Assembly: GCF_022760995.1 (NCBI RefSeq)
Contig: NZ_JAKWJO010000006.1
Coordinates: 124,001-188,000 of the forward strand
Origin: Dyella sedimenti
Lineage (GTDB): Bacteria > Pseudomonadota > Gammaproteobacteria > Xanthomonadales > Rhodanobacteraceae
DNA length: 64,000 nt
Direction of reading: 5' to 3'
In this document: positions 34,513 to 42,779 of the stretch, in pieces
Position numbering within the stretch: position 1 is the stretch's first letter
Layout: every line of letters starts with the position of its first letter
The notes under the pieces: generated by a model
Told to the model about the DNA's origin: nothing
Database searches by the model: none
What the model saw: the letters and a program-made list of their open reading frames with translations, nothing else
Translations under genes and position numbers: made by a program

Positions 34513-34570
34513 CGCCTCTCCCCAATGCAAAGTCCGGCGATTCTGCGCTGGCAGTCCCGGCTTAGAGAAG

Positions 34571-34584
34571 TGAATACGTATGCA
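34571..34584. promoter_or_regulatory. LacI-family-like operator upstream of the sugar porter
   Basis: TGAATACGTATGCA is an imperfect palindrome with a central CG and TG/CA ends, the common form of LacI-family operators. The core ATACGTAT is perfect. It lies 59 bp upstream of the transporter start. No LacI gene is in the window. Confidence 0.4.
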
Positions 34585-34743
34585 CCAGGGAGCTTGCGAT
34601 GTCGAGGTTTTATTGGGCGGCGCGGTGATGGTGCAGGTGCGAAATGGTTGATTGTCGTATCGGGTGGGGAACGGTGAGGATTTCGGGGTTGTGTGGGTGG
34701 GGATATTGTTGCGTCGCAATATTCCTTCGCTCCCGGCTCCTCC

Positions 34744-34776
34744 CTGTAGGAGCGCGCCCTGTGCGCGCTCCTACAG
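34744..34776. repeat. REP palindrome (single compact copy)
   Basis: CTGTAGGAGCGCGC and its exact inverse enclose CCTGT: 14 perfect pairs in 33 bp. The arms share GTAGGAGCGC with the other REP copies but the loop is collapsed. It lies just after the rluF stop codon (minus strand), where it could serve as a 3' hairpin. Confidence 0.75.
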
Positions 34777-34796
34777 ACAAGGGAAGGGTGAGTTCC

Positions 34797-35516
34797 TCAC
34801 CACTGCGTGCGATTCGGCAGCAACCCCTTCAGTTCCGCCTCGGTGAGATTGCGCCACTGGCCCACTTTCAGGTGGCCGAGCTTCACATTGATGATGCGCA
34901 CGCGCCGTAGCTGGGTTACGCGGTAGCCGAATGCCGCCGCCATCAGGCGGATCTGCCGGTTGAGGCCCTGGGTGAGGATGATGGCGAAGCCGAACTTGGC
35001 GATCCGGCGCACCTTGCAGGGCTGGGTCATCTGGCCGTGAATGCGCACGCCGCGCGCCATGCCCTTGAGGAACTCGTCGGTGACCGGCTTGTTCACCGCC
35101 ACCAGGTATTCCTTCTCGTGGTGGTTCTCCGCGCGCAGGATCTCGTTGACGATGTCGCCGTTGCTGGTGAGCAGGATCAGCCCTTCGGAATCCTTGTCCA
35201 GCCGGCCGACGGGAAAGATGCGCTCCGGGTGGTCGACGAAGTCGACGATATTGTCCTTCACCGTGGTGTCGGTGGTGCAGGTGACGCCCACCGGCTTGTT
35301 CAGCGCGATATAGACGCCGCGCTTGGCGGCCGGGGTGGCGGCGAGCAGGCGTGGCCTGACGACCTCGCCGTCCACGCGCACCTCGTCGCCCTCCAGCGCC
35401 TTGGCCCCGGTCGTGACCACCTCGCCGTTGATGGTGACGCGCCCGGCCAGCAGCAGCTCGTCCGCCTCGCGGCGGGAGCAGATGCCGGCTTCGCTGATGT
35501 ACTTGTTGACGCGCAT
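34797..35516 (-). CDS. rluF: 23S rRNA pseudouridine synthase, RluF type
   Basis: A 239-residue enzyme of the RsuA/RluB/E/F group, expected to make pseudouridine 2604 in 23S rRNA. N-terminal S4 RNA-binding domain (MRVNKYISEAGICSRREADE). The catalytic Asp is in GRLDKDSEGLILLTSNGD, followed by HHEKEYLV and QGLNRQIRLM, closely like E. coli RluF. It lacks the longer C-terminal tail of E. coli RluF (290 residues). ATG at 35516 directly follows an A-rich segment and a REP pair; the Shine-Dalgarno is poor (AAAAAACATCGCTCC). Confidence 0.92.
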   Translation of the reverse strand: MRVNKYISEAGICSRREADELLLAGRVTINGEVVTTGAKALEGDEVRVDGEVVRPRLLAATPAAKRGVYIALNKPVGVTCTTDTTVKDNIVDFVDHPERIFPVGRLDKDSEGLILLTSNGDIVNEILRAENHHEKEYLVAVNKPVTDEFLKGMARGVRIHGQMTQPCKVRRIAKFGFAIILTQGLNRQIRLMAAAFGYRVTQLRRVRIINVKLGHLKVGQWRNLTEAELKGLLPNRTQW

Positions 35517-35537
35517 GGAGCGATGTTTTTTCTTTTT

Positions 35538-35617
35538 GTGGGAGCGCACCCTGTGCGCGACAGTCCGACGGAGCGGTGACCTGCCATGCCGCGGTCGCGC
35601 ACAGGGTGCGCTCCCAC
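35538..35617. repeat. Inverted REP pair (BIME-like)
   Basis: Two 23-bp REP copies (35538-35560 and 35595-35617) are exact inverses, 34 bp apart. Here the signature is GTGG rather than GTAG, and the centre is the T-type (ACCCTGTGCG). The pair lies between the yadH stop and rluF start on one transcript path and could form a long cruciform or mRNA hairpin separating the two genes. Confidence 0.85.
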
Positions 35618-35631
35618 AGGGCATTGCCCGG

Positions 35632-36405
35632 CTAAGAACGTAGCCCCACGCCGCGCTTGAGCAGGTGCAACGCCACGCCGGCCAGGCCGACCACGAACAC
35701 CAGCATCACCGCGAAGGCCACGCCGATCTGCACGTCGCTCACGCCCAGCACGCCGAAGCGGAACGCATTCACCATGTACAGGATCGGATTGACCATCGAG
35801 ATGCTGCGCCAGGGCTCGCCCAGCAGGTCCACCGAGTAGAACACGCCGCCGAGGTAGGTGAGCGGGGTCAGCACGAAGGTGGGCACCAGCGCGATGTCGT
35901 CGAACTTCTTGGCGAACACCGCGTTGACGAAGCCGGCCAGCGAGAACACCGTGGCGCCCAGCAGCACCGACAGGAAGGTGATGAGCGGATGGGCCACGTG
36001 CAGGTCGGTGAAGAACAGCGCGATCAGCAGCACCAGGCCGCCCACGATCAGGCCACGCGCCACCGCGCCGACCACGTAGCCGAGCAGGATCACCCAGTTG
36101 GGCATCGGCGACACCAGCATTTCCTCCACCGCGCGGCTGAACTTGGCGCCGAAGAACGAGCTGGAGATGTTGCCGTAGCTGTTGGTGATGATGCTCATCA
36201 TCACCAGGCCGGGCACGATGTACTGCATGTAGGTGAAGCCGTGCATCTGGCCGATGCGGCTGCCGATCAGCTTGCCGAAGATCACGAAGTACAGCGTCAT
36301 CGTGATGGCGGGTGGGATCAGCGTCTGGGTCCAGATGCGCATGATGCGCACGATCTCGCGCCGGACGAGGGTGTTCAGCGCGACGAGGTTGGCGGCGCCG
36401 TTCAT
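35632..36405 (-). CDS. yadH: ABC-2 type exporter permease (YadH)
   Basis: A 257-residue permease with six predicted helices. ABC-2 family signs: RREIVRIMRIWTQTLIPPAITMTLYFVIFG at the start, the re-entrant region YIVPGLVMMSIITNSYGNISSSFFGAKFSRAVEEMLVSPMP, and LTYLGGVFYSVDLLG before the last helix. Its ATG overlaps the stop of yadG by 4 bp (ATGA), so the two are coupled. The substrate of YadGH is not known; the family is often linked to polysaccharide or drug export. Confidence 0.93.
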   Translation of the reverse strand: MNGAANLVALNTLVRREIVRIMRIWTQTLIPPAITMTLYFVIFGKLIGSRIGQMHGFTYMQYIVPGLVMMSIITNSYGNISSSFFGAKFSRAVEEMLVSPMPNWVILLGYVVGAVARGLIVGGLVLLIALFFTDLHVAHPLITFLSVLLGATVFSLAGFVNAVFAKKFDDIALVPTFVLTPLTYLGGVFYSVDLLGEPWRSISMVNPILYMVNAFRFGVLGVSDVQIGVAFAVMLVFVVGLAGVALHLLKRGVGLRS

Positions 36406-37358
36406 GCGGCCTGCTCCACGTGGTTCTTGGTTCGGCCGTTTTCGACGAGTCGCACGAATAGTTCTTCCAGTCGGTTGGTCTTGTTGCGCATCGAGGTCAC
36501 CGTGACCCCGTGTTCGGAGAGTCCGGCGAACAGCGAGTTGAGGTCATGCGAGCGGGACATCTCCGCTTCCACCGTGTGCTCGTCCACGCGGTGCAGCGTG
36601 ATGCCGGGAATGGCCGGCAGTTCGGCGGGCAGGCGATTCACGTCGAGCACGAAGGTCTCCACGTCCAGCGAGGCCAGCAGGTGCTTCATCGAGGTGTTCT
36701 CCACGATGGTGCCGTGGTCGATGATGGCGATGTTGCGGCACAGCTGCTCGGCTTCCTCCAGGTAGTGCGTGGTGAGGATCACCGTGGTGCCGGCCGCGTT
36801 GATGCCACTGACGAACTGCCACATGGAGCGGCGGATCTCGATGTCCACGCCGGCGGTGGGCTCGTCCAGGATCAAGAGCTTGGGCTCGTTCATCATGGCG
36901 CGGGCGATCATCAGGCGCCGCTTCATGCCGCCGGACAGCATGCGCGCCTGGTGCTGCGCCTTGTCCCACAGGCGCAATTCCCTGAGGTACTTCTCCGCGC
37001 GCTCGGCGGCGACCTTGCGCGGGATGCCGTAGAAGCCGGCCTCGTTCACGCAGATGTCGAACGGCTTCTCGAACTGGTTGAAGTTGATTTCCTGTGGCAC
37101 CAGGCCGATCAGCTGCATGGCCTTGCCGCGCTGCCTGTTCACCGACACGCCGAACACCTGCGCGTCGCCGCTGGTGGCGTTCACCAGCGAGGAAAGGATG
37201 CCGATCAGAGTGGACTTGCCGGCGCCGTTGGGGCCGAGCAGGGCGAAGAAGTCGCCGGGCTGTACGGTGAGGCTGATGCCCTTGAGGGCCTCGACGCCGT
37301 TGCCATAGGTCTTGCGCAGGTTGTCGACGACCAGCGCGGGTATGGAAGTGGGGGACAT
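36402..37358 (-). CDS. yadG: ABC exporter ATP-binding protein (YadG)
   Basis: A 318-residue ATPase. Walker A GPNGAGKST near residue 44, Q-loop GLVPQEINFNQFE, signature LSGGMKRRLMIARA, Walker B LLILDEPTAGVD and switch His in LTTHYLEEAE. The C-terminal 80 residues form the usual DrrA/YadG regulatory tail. ATG at 37358 is chosen because upstream sequence belongs to the divergent gene; TATAAT (37391-37386, minus strand) is a good -10 about 28 nt before it. It partners the YadH permease directly downstream. Confidence 0.94.
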   Translation of the reverse strand: MSPTSIPALVVDNLRKTYGNGVEALKGISLTVQPGDFFALLGPNGAGKSTLIGILSSLVNATSGDAQVFGVSVNRQRGKAMQLIGLVPQEINFNQFEKPFDICVNEAGFYGIPRKVAAERAEKYLRELRLWDKAQHQARMLSGGMKRRLMIARAMMNEPKLLILDEPTAGVDIEIRRSMWQFVSGINAAGTTVILTTHYLEEAEQLCRNIAIIDHGTIVENTSMKHLLASLDVETFVLDVNRLPAELPAIPGITLHRVDEHTVEAEMSRSHDLNSLFAGLSEHGVTVTSMRNKTNRLEELFVRLVENGRTKNHVEQAA

Positions 37359-37451
37359 GGGCTGCACCGAGGGAGTCAGCCTTCTATTATACGTGGCTTC
37401 CCCCGGCCGACCGGCGCGGGCTGAGACCACACTGTTTCCCGCAAAAGACCC

Positions 37452-38195
37452 ATGGCCGAATCCTTCCAGCTCCGCCTCGCCGACAGCCGCATGCTGGCGC
37501 CCACCGTGCGCCACCTCGCCTTCGAGCGCGTCGATGGCCAGCCGCTGGCCTTCGTGCCGGGGCAGTTCCTGCAGATCCATTTCCACTACGAGGACGGCAC
37601 CGCCACCAAGCGCAGCTATTCGGTGGGCACGGTGGGCGACGGCGCCTCGCCGGTGATGCGCATCGAGATCGCGGTGAGCTACGTGGAGGGCGGTGCGGCC
37701 ACCCGCCTGCTCAGCGAGCTGCCGATCGGCGGCGTGATCGAGGCCAGCGGCCCGTATGGGCGCTTCTGCCTGCAGCCGGGCGACGCCAACGGCCGCTACC
37801 TGCTGCTGGCCACCGGCACCGGCGTCACGCCGTACCGCGCGATGCTCCCGCAGCTCGCCGAGCTGGTGAAGCAGGGCCGCGAGGTGGCGCTGCTGTATGG
37901 CGCCCGCAACGAGGCCGAGCTGCTTTATGGCGAGGAGTTCGAGGCCTTCGCGCAGGCCCATCCCGGCTTCAGCTTCTACGGCTGCCTGAGCCGCCAGCCG
38001 CGCGCGGTGCCGCGGCCGAACGACCGCCCCGGCCATGTGCAGCACGCGCTGGCCGGGCTGGCGCCGGCGGCGGAGCGCGACATCGCCTATTTGTGCGGCA
38101 ACCCCAACATGGTGGATGCCGCCTTTGCCGCTCTGAAGGAGGCCGGCCTGCCGGTCGCGCATATCCGGCGCGAGAAATACGTGTCCTCGCGCTGA
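37452..38195 (+). CDS. Ferredoxin--NADP+ reductase-like flavoprotein
   Basis: A 247-residue FAD/NAD(P) oxidoreductase of the FNR superfamily. FAD-binding RSYSVGT (about 55-61) and the phosphate-binding GGAATRLLSELPIGG lie in the barrel domain. NAD(P) motifs GTGVTPYRAML (about 122) and LYGARNEAELLY, then CGNPNMVDAA, are in the Rossmann-like domain. No iron-sulfur domain is attached. The C-terminus is KYVSSR, so the exact class (Fpr or a relative) is open. Divergent from yadG with 93 bp between. The Shine-Dalgarno is weak. Confidence 0.88.
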   Translation: MAESFQLRLADSRMLAPTVRHLAFERVDGQPLAFVPGQFLQIHFHYEDGTATKRSYSVGTVGDGASPVMRIEIAVSYVEGGAATRLLSELPIGGVIEASGPYGRFCLQPGDANGRYLLLATGTGVTPYRAMLPQLAELVKQGREVALLYGARNEAELLYGEEFEAFAQAHPGFSFYGCLSRQPRAVPRPNDRPGHVQHALAGLAPAAERDIAYLCGNPNMVDAAFAALKEAGLPVAHIRREKYVSSR

Positions 38196-38239
38196 GCGCT
38201 TGTTCAAAGTCTCGGTACAACCCAACCACCCCCTCCCGG

Positions 38240-38312
38240 CCTCCCCCTGCTAGCAGGGGGAGGAGTCAAGTCACGCATGCTCTTGGCCCCCTCCCCTGCG
38301 TGCAGGGGAGGG
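38240..38312. repeat. Two GA-rich intergenic palindromes
   Basis: 38240-38263 is a 24-bp perfect palindrome (CCTCCCCCTGC, TA centre, inverse arm). 38289-38312 has 11-bp arms CCCTCCCCTGC/GCAGGGGAGGG around GT. Both share the TCCCCxTGC...GCAxGGGGA design, so they are two members of one repeat type, distinct from the REP family. They follow the flavoprotein gene and may shape its 3' end. Confidence 0.7.
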
Positions 38313-38442
38313 TTGGGGAGGGGTGCTCGTGGCTAACCGAGGACTTGGTCGGTTGCGGCTTAACGGCATGCGAACGCCGCTTTTAAGTTCTGCAAACGAC
38401 GGCCGCTAAAAACGCCGTAGGCCTCCCGTTTCCGACCCCATA

Positions 38443-38460
38443 GTGTGATGCACTTCACAC
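38443..38460. promoter_or_regulatory. CRP/Clp-type binding site
   Basis: GTGTGATGCACTTCACAC contains a perfect TGTGA-N6-TCACA with one more matching pair on each side. Its centre lies about 113 bp before the ATG of the pilin-like gene. In Lysobacterales the CRP homologue Clp uses this motif and answers to c-di-GMP. TATCAA (38486-38491) is a possible -10. Confidence 0.7.
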
Positions 38461-38564
38461 TGTCGAGACCTGCCCCGGGTTCCGATATCAAGCCCCGGCA
38501 TACCACGCCGATAGACCCGACAAGTGCTCCCTCGTTTCGCAGCGGGGCGCCGGAAGGGGTGTTT

Positions 38565-38897
38565 ATGAAAGGCTGGATTCGCAGGACCTGGATGGGATGC
38601 GCCATCGCCTTGGCACTCGGCGCGGCCCCGGCGCATGCAGAGGGCGGGCGCATCACCTTCGTGGGAGCCATCGTCGCCCCGACGTGCCATGTGGCCGGCC
38701 TGCCGGACGTGGCGCCAGGCAGTTCGCACGGCGGCTGTGGCGCGGCGCCGGGCCATGCATCGGTGCCTGTTGCCCAGTATCGGCAGGAGGTCGTCCCGCT
38801 TGAGCACGCGGCCGGCACGCAGGATCGCCTGCTGGTCTATTTCGCCGGCTATGCGAGCATGGCCAAGGCGCAGGTGGTGACCCGCACCTACGAGTGA
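38565..38897 (+). CDS. Short exported pilin-like protein
   Basis: A 110-residue protein with a signal peptide (MKGWIRRTWMGCAIALALGA...AHA). The mature start EGGRITFVGAIVAPTCHV mirrors the pilin of the adjacent operon (SGTITFTGKVIAPTCTV). It has a second cysteine (GGCG) and ends AQVVTRTYE where pilins end in a donor-strand beta-strand. It is about half a pilin long, so it may be an assembly terminator, anchor or decayed subunit. GGAAGGGG lies before the ATG and a CRP-like site stands upstream. Its stop is 4 bp from the convergent tip gene. Confidence 0.8.
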   Translation: MKGWIRRTWMGCAIALALGAAPAHAEGGRITFVGAIVAPTCHVAGLPDVAPGSSHGGCGAAPGHASVPVAQYRQEVVPLEHAAGTQDRLLVYFAGYASMAKAQVVTRTYE

Positions 38898-38901
38898 TGG
38901 C

Positions 38902-40014
38902 TCACTGGTAGGTGATGGTGTATTGCACGCTGGCGCTCACGGTACCGGCCGTGGCCTTTCCGGTGGCGTAGTACTGCGCGAAGTAGTTGAGCGTCACCGC
39001 GTCGTTCACGACCGGGAAGGTCCCCGAGTTCTGCGCCTTGGCGGTCGTTCCGTGCAGGTTGATGGCGGAGCCGGCGTTCGCGCTCCCCCCGGCGCCGTTC
39101 AACAGCCGCACCTCGACGTTCCTGGCCGAGCCGCTGTTCTGCAGGTTGCCGGTGTTCCGGTCCACGTTGCCGCCACTGAAGGTATTGGTCGCCACGCTGA
39201 GGCCGTCGGGGCAGCCGGTGATGGCGATGCTGAAGGGGGTGGTGCCCGCCACGCTGCCGTTGGCGGCCAGGTCCGCCGTTTCCACGCCCGGCAGCGGCAC
39301 GGTCAGGCCGGTGCCCGCCGCCACCGCGCAGGTGGGCGCGGTGATCGTGATGGTGCCGAGGTTGAGCGAGGCATGCAGGCTCTGGCTGGTGGAATCGACG
39401 CTGCCGCCCGCGATGTACCACCAGAACGGGATCAGGGTAATGGGGCCGATGGTGCCGGGCGGGACATTGCCGGAGGTGGTCTTGATCAACTGGGCGGTGT
39501 AGTTGGCGACGACCGCGCCCGAGTAGCTGCCCTGCGACGTGCCGGCCGGCGCCGTGACCGAGCCCGGCACGTAGCCGGCCGTGCTGGTGGGTCCGCAGGC
39601 CAGGCAGGTATTGCTGGTGGCCTGTACCGGCGTGGCGGTGACCAGCAGCGCCAGGCCAGTGATGCCGGTTGCGAAGGTAATGCCGGGGCCGTTCGGGTTG
39701 TTGGTGCTGTCCCGCGTCGCCAGGTTCTGGCCGGCCTGGATGGTCGCGGTGTAGTCGGCCGCGTGCGAGGTGGTCGCGGGCAGGCCCGAACAGTTGAACG
39801 TGATCGACGCCGTGCCGGTGGCGTTGGGGATCGGGCCAGGCGCCAGGTTGGCCGGCACGTTGATCGTGCCGGGCAAGCTCAGCGTGGCCGAGCTTGCGGT
39901 GCAGTTGGGGCTGGCGGCCTCGGCCTTCGGCATCCATCCGAAGAAGGCCAGGGCCAGCAGCGCCACCCCCAGTAGCCGCGTGCGGGACGAGGCGTGGCTA
40001 TCGCATAGCATCAT
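38902..40014 (-). CDS. Fimbrial tip protein / adhesin
   Basis: A 370-residue exported protein. After a signal peptide (about residues 11-33, ending KAEA) comes an N-terminal domain (SPNCTASSATLSLPG...) with its own cysteines. From about residue 215 a pilin domain (LGTITITAPTCAVAAGTGL...) ends in the donor-strand motif VSASVQYTITYQ. This two-domain plan fits a tip adhesin of a chaperone-usher pilus. Its ATG overlaps the usher stop (ATGA), with CAGGAG upstream. The receptor is unknown. Confidence 0.88.
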   Translation of the reverse strand: MMLCDSHASSRTRLLGVALLALAFFGWMPKAEAASPNCTASSATLSLPGTINVPANLAPGPIPNATGTASITFNCSGLPATTSHAADYTATIQAGQNLATRDSTNNPNGPGITFATGITGLALLVTATPVQATSNTCLACGPTSTAGYVPGSVTAPAGTSQGSYSGAVVANYTAQLIKTTSGNVPPGTIGPITLIPFWWYIAGGSVDSTSQSLHASLNLGTITITAPTCAVAAGTGLTVPLPGVETADLAANGSVAGTTPFSIAITGCPDGLSVATNTFSGGNVDRNTGNLQNSGSARNVEVRLLNGAGGSANAGSAINLHGTTAKAQNSGTFPVVNDAVTLNYFAQYYATGKATAGTVSASVQYTITYQ

Positions 40015-42779
40015 GGAGCACTCCTGACGGCCTGCGTGACCGAGGCGGGGCGCAGGCAGGTCGCCCCGATCTGCTGGTAGGCCTTGGCCTGCCTGCCTTT
40101 TTCGCGCGAGGGCAACTGGTAGGCGAAAGAGCAGGACCGCGGTGTGCCGTCGTCGTCCTGCCAGCGCACGGTCAGCCGGCCCGACGCCTCGACGCCGCGG
40201 ACCAGGATCTGCCCGTTCTGGCCCACCACGCCCAGCGACATGTCCTTCTCGTTGAAGACCTCGGCGCCGAAGGGCAGCGCTTCGCCATCGTCGAGCTGCG
40301 AATGGACGATGAGCGTACGACCGTTCTCGGTCTTGAAGCTCAGCATCACGATGGCGCCGGCGTAGGGCGCCACCTGGGCGCTGGTGGCGTCGAGCTGCAC
40401 GTCCAGCGGCAGGCCCTTCGGATCCACCTGCACCGTGTTGAGGTTGTAGGGCGTCAGGTAGGGCACGATGGCGTAGCCGAAGCGATCCACCCGGATGCCG
40501 CCGCCGCTGTTCACGCGGGCGCCCTCGGCCCCCGGCGCGTGCACGATGCCCACCGTATCGCTGATGGGTTGGCCGAAGGTGACGCCGCCGGGATGCGCGA
40601 TGACGGAGCCGCTCAGGCCCAGCGAGGCCTGCGAATAGCCGTCGCCCTTGCCGTAGCTGCCGTTGAGCAGCGCGAACGGGCTGCGATAGCCCAGGTTGAC
40701 GCTGCCGGCATTGCCGTTGCCGCCCGGGCCATGGGTGGCGGTGGCGGTGTAGTTGTACTGGTTGTCCGAGCCCAGCGCGCCGTTCACCATGGCCTGCTCC
40801 TGGCTGCCGGCCTGCTGGTCGTGCGAGAGGTTCAGCATGATGTTCGGCGCGTGCGCGCCACCGCCGAGCGGAATGCTGAGGTTGACGAAGAACTGGTTGT
40901 CGTGGCGACCCGTCGGATCGACCGAGCGGGTCGCCGAGACGTTGTAGTTCATCCGGTGGAAGGTGTTGCTGTAGCCCACCTGGAACTGCGTGTCCGTGCC
41001 GCTGTGGTTCCAGTAGTCGCGCACCGAGGCATTGGCGTAGACCGAGCCGCCACGCCCACCCAGCGGCTGGCTCAGCGAAAGGGTGAAGTCGCTGCGCTGA
41101 CGCTCCACGCCGGCCGCCGTGACCAGGGGGGTGCCCGCCGTGCTCCCGTTGAGCGCGGCCTGTTGCGCGGGCGTGAGCAGGCTGGGCGCGGCGACACCGT
41201 CGATCGTGGGCGCCACTGGCACCGCGGCGGCGCCGAAGGCGTCGAGGCCATGCCGTACGTAGTCGCGCGCCTGGGCGGCATCGGTAAGGCTCAGGAAGCC
41301 GCCGGTGGAATAGCGGTAGGCGGCGACCGACAGCTGGGTCTGCGTCGATGGCACGATCTTGCTGTACGTCACGCGCACGCTCTGGCCCGACTGCGTCGAG
41401 TAGCCCGGGATGTGCGCCTGGGCCTGGGTGAGGTCCAGCGCCAGCGCGCCGAAGCGGGTATCCACGGCCGCGCCGACGAGCGCGGCGCCATAGCCCTGGG
41501 AACCCGCGATGCCGGCATAGCCGGTCAACAGGTTGCTGAAGCCGTGCTGCAGCGTGGCCTGCACCACGGCGGGCCGGTCCTTGATGGAGGCCACGCGCAG
41601 CTCGCCGGCCGCGATGTCGAAACGGGTGATGCCCGGGCGCAGCAGCTGGGCGATCGAGGCATAGGGCACGGTGAAGGTGGTCACGCGGCCGTCCGCTTCG
41701 TTGACGGTCACGTCCAGGTTGCCGCCATAGCCGGTCGGGTACAGGTCGGTGATCGCGAATGGGCCGGGCGCCACCGTGGCCTGGTAGATCTGCACGCCGT
41801 TCTGCCGCACGGTCACCCGGGCGTTGGTGTTGGCGACGCCACGGATCACCGGCGCGTAGCCTTGCAGCGATTGCGGCAGCATGCGATCGTCGGTAGCCAG
41901 CTGCACGCCGCGGATGCCGTAGCTGTCGAACACCGCGCCGTCGGTGTAGCTGTCGCCGACGGTCAGCACCGCGCGCAGCGAAGGCAGGTCGCGCTGCAGG
42001 TAGGTATCGATGTTCTGCCACTTGCGGCGCGCGGGCGCGTTGGACGTGGCCGACTGCCAGGTCATGGTGCCGTCCTCGCGCAGGTGCCACAGGCCGACAT
42101 TGACGCCGCTGTTGATCCCCAGGTACGACGTGGTCTGGCTGGTGCCCTGGTTGCTGGCGCGGAAACTGTTGAAGTTGTAGTTGAGCAGCGCGGCCGGCAC
42201 GCCCTGGTCCCAGTATTCCGGGCTCACGTAGCCGCGCGGCGCCTGGCCCAGGTAGGCCTGCGGCACGCTCGTGTCCAGCCGCAGCTGCGACATGTCGAAG
42301 CTCATCGACGCATCGGGAATCAGCGCGCCGATCGCCACGCAAGCCGAGGGCTCCTGCAGGCGCGCGGTGTCCTGCTCGGACAGCTGGGGATGCAGGCCGA
42401 GCTGGTCCAGCAGCTTGCGGTCCAGGCAGGGCACGGCATTGGCGTCCGGCGACGGGGCGACGAAGCGCACGGCGGCGCGGCCCACCCAGGCACTGTTGAG
42501 GTAGACGTCGACGTTGTAGCTGCCCGGCAGCACCGGGTTGCCGCGCTCGAAGCGCGAGAGGTCGGTGGTGTTCTGGCCGGCGCCGGACAGCAGGCTCCGG
42601 TCGAAGTCGGCATAGCCGCCGGTCGCGCTGGCATCCGCGCCCGCCGCCGGCATCGCGGCGGCGGCCGCCAGGCCGGTCCAGCCCGCCAGCGTCGCGGCGA
42701 TGGCCGCGCTGAGCAGGGCGCGGCGGCACGCCACGGACCAGCGCGGGTACGGCTGGTTGGCGGCGTGCGCGACGCTCAC
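40011..42779 (-). CDS. Fimbrial outer-membrane usher
   Basis: A 922-residue usher of the PapC/FimD family. It has an export signal in the first 45 residues and an N-terminal chaperone-binding domain (FDRSLLSGAGQNTTDLSRFERGNPVLPGSYNVDVYLN). The 24-strand barrel with plug (VTVRQNGVQIYQATVAPGPFAITDLYPTGYGGNLDVTV) includes the family signature, and the C-terminal domains follow (MLSFKTENGRTL, GVVGQNGQILVRG). A Cys pair lies near residues 105 and 130 of the N-domain. It overlaps both neighbours by 4 bp, so chaperone, usher and tip are coupled in translation. Confidence 0.95.
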   Translation of the reverse strand: MSVAHAANQPYPRWSVACRRALLSAAIAATLAGWTGLAAAAAMPAAGADASATGGYADFDRSLLSGAGQNTTDLSRFERGNPVLPGSYNVDVYLNSAWVGRAAVRFVAPSPDANAVPCLDRKLLDQLGLHPQLSEQDTARLQEPSACVAIGALIPDASMSFDMSQLRLDTSVPQAYLGQAPRGYVSPEYWDQGVPAALLNYNFNSFRASNQGTSQTTSYLGINSGVNVGLWHLREDGTMTWQSATSNAPARRKWQNIDTYLQRDLPSLRAVLTVGDSYTDGAVFDSYGIRGVQLATDDRMLPQSLQGYAPVIRGVANTNARVTVRQNGVQIYQATVAPGPFAITDLYPTGYGGNLDVTVNEADGRVTTFTVPYASIAQLLRPGITRFDIAAGELRVASIKDRPAVVQATLQHGFSNLLTGYAGIAGSQGYGAALVGAAVDTRFGALALDLTQAQAHIPGYSTQSGQSVRVTYSKIVPSTQTQLSVAAYRYSTGGFLSLTDAAQARDYVRHGLDAFGAAAVPVAPTIDGVAAPSLLTPAQQAALNGSTAGTPLVTAAGVERQRSDFTLSLSQPLGGRGGSVYANASVRDYWNHSGTDTQFQVGYSNTFHRMNYNVSATRSVDPTGRHDNQFFVNLSIPLGGGAHAPNIMLNLSHDQQAGSQEQAMVNGALGSDNQYNYTATATHGPGGNGNAGSVNLGYRSPFALLNGSYGKGDGYSQASLGLSGSVIAHPGGVTFGQPISDTVGIVHAPGAEGARVNSGGGIRVDRFGYAIVPYLTPYNLNTVQVDPKGLPLDVQLDATSAQVAPYAGAIVMLSFKTENGRTLIVHSQLDDGEALPFGAEVFNEKDMSLGVVGQNGQILVRGVEASGRLTVRWQDDDGTPRSCSFAYQLPSREKGRQAKAYQQIGATCLRPASVTQAVRSAP

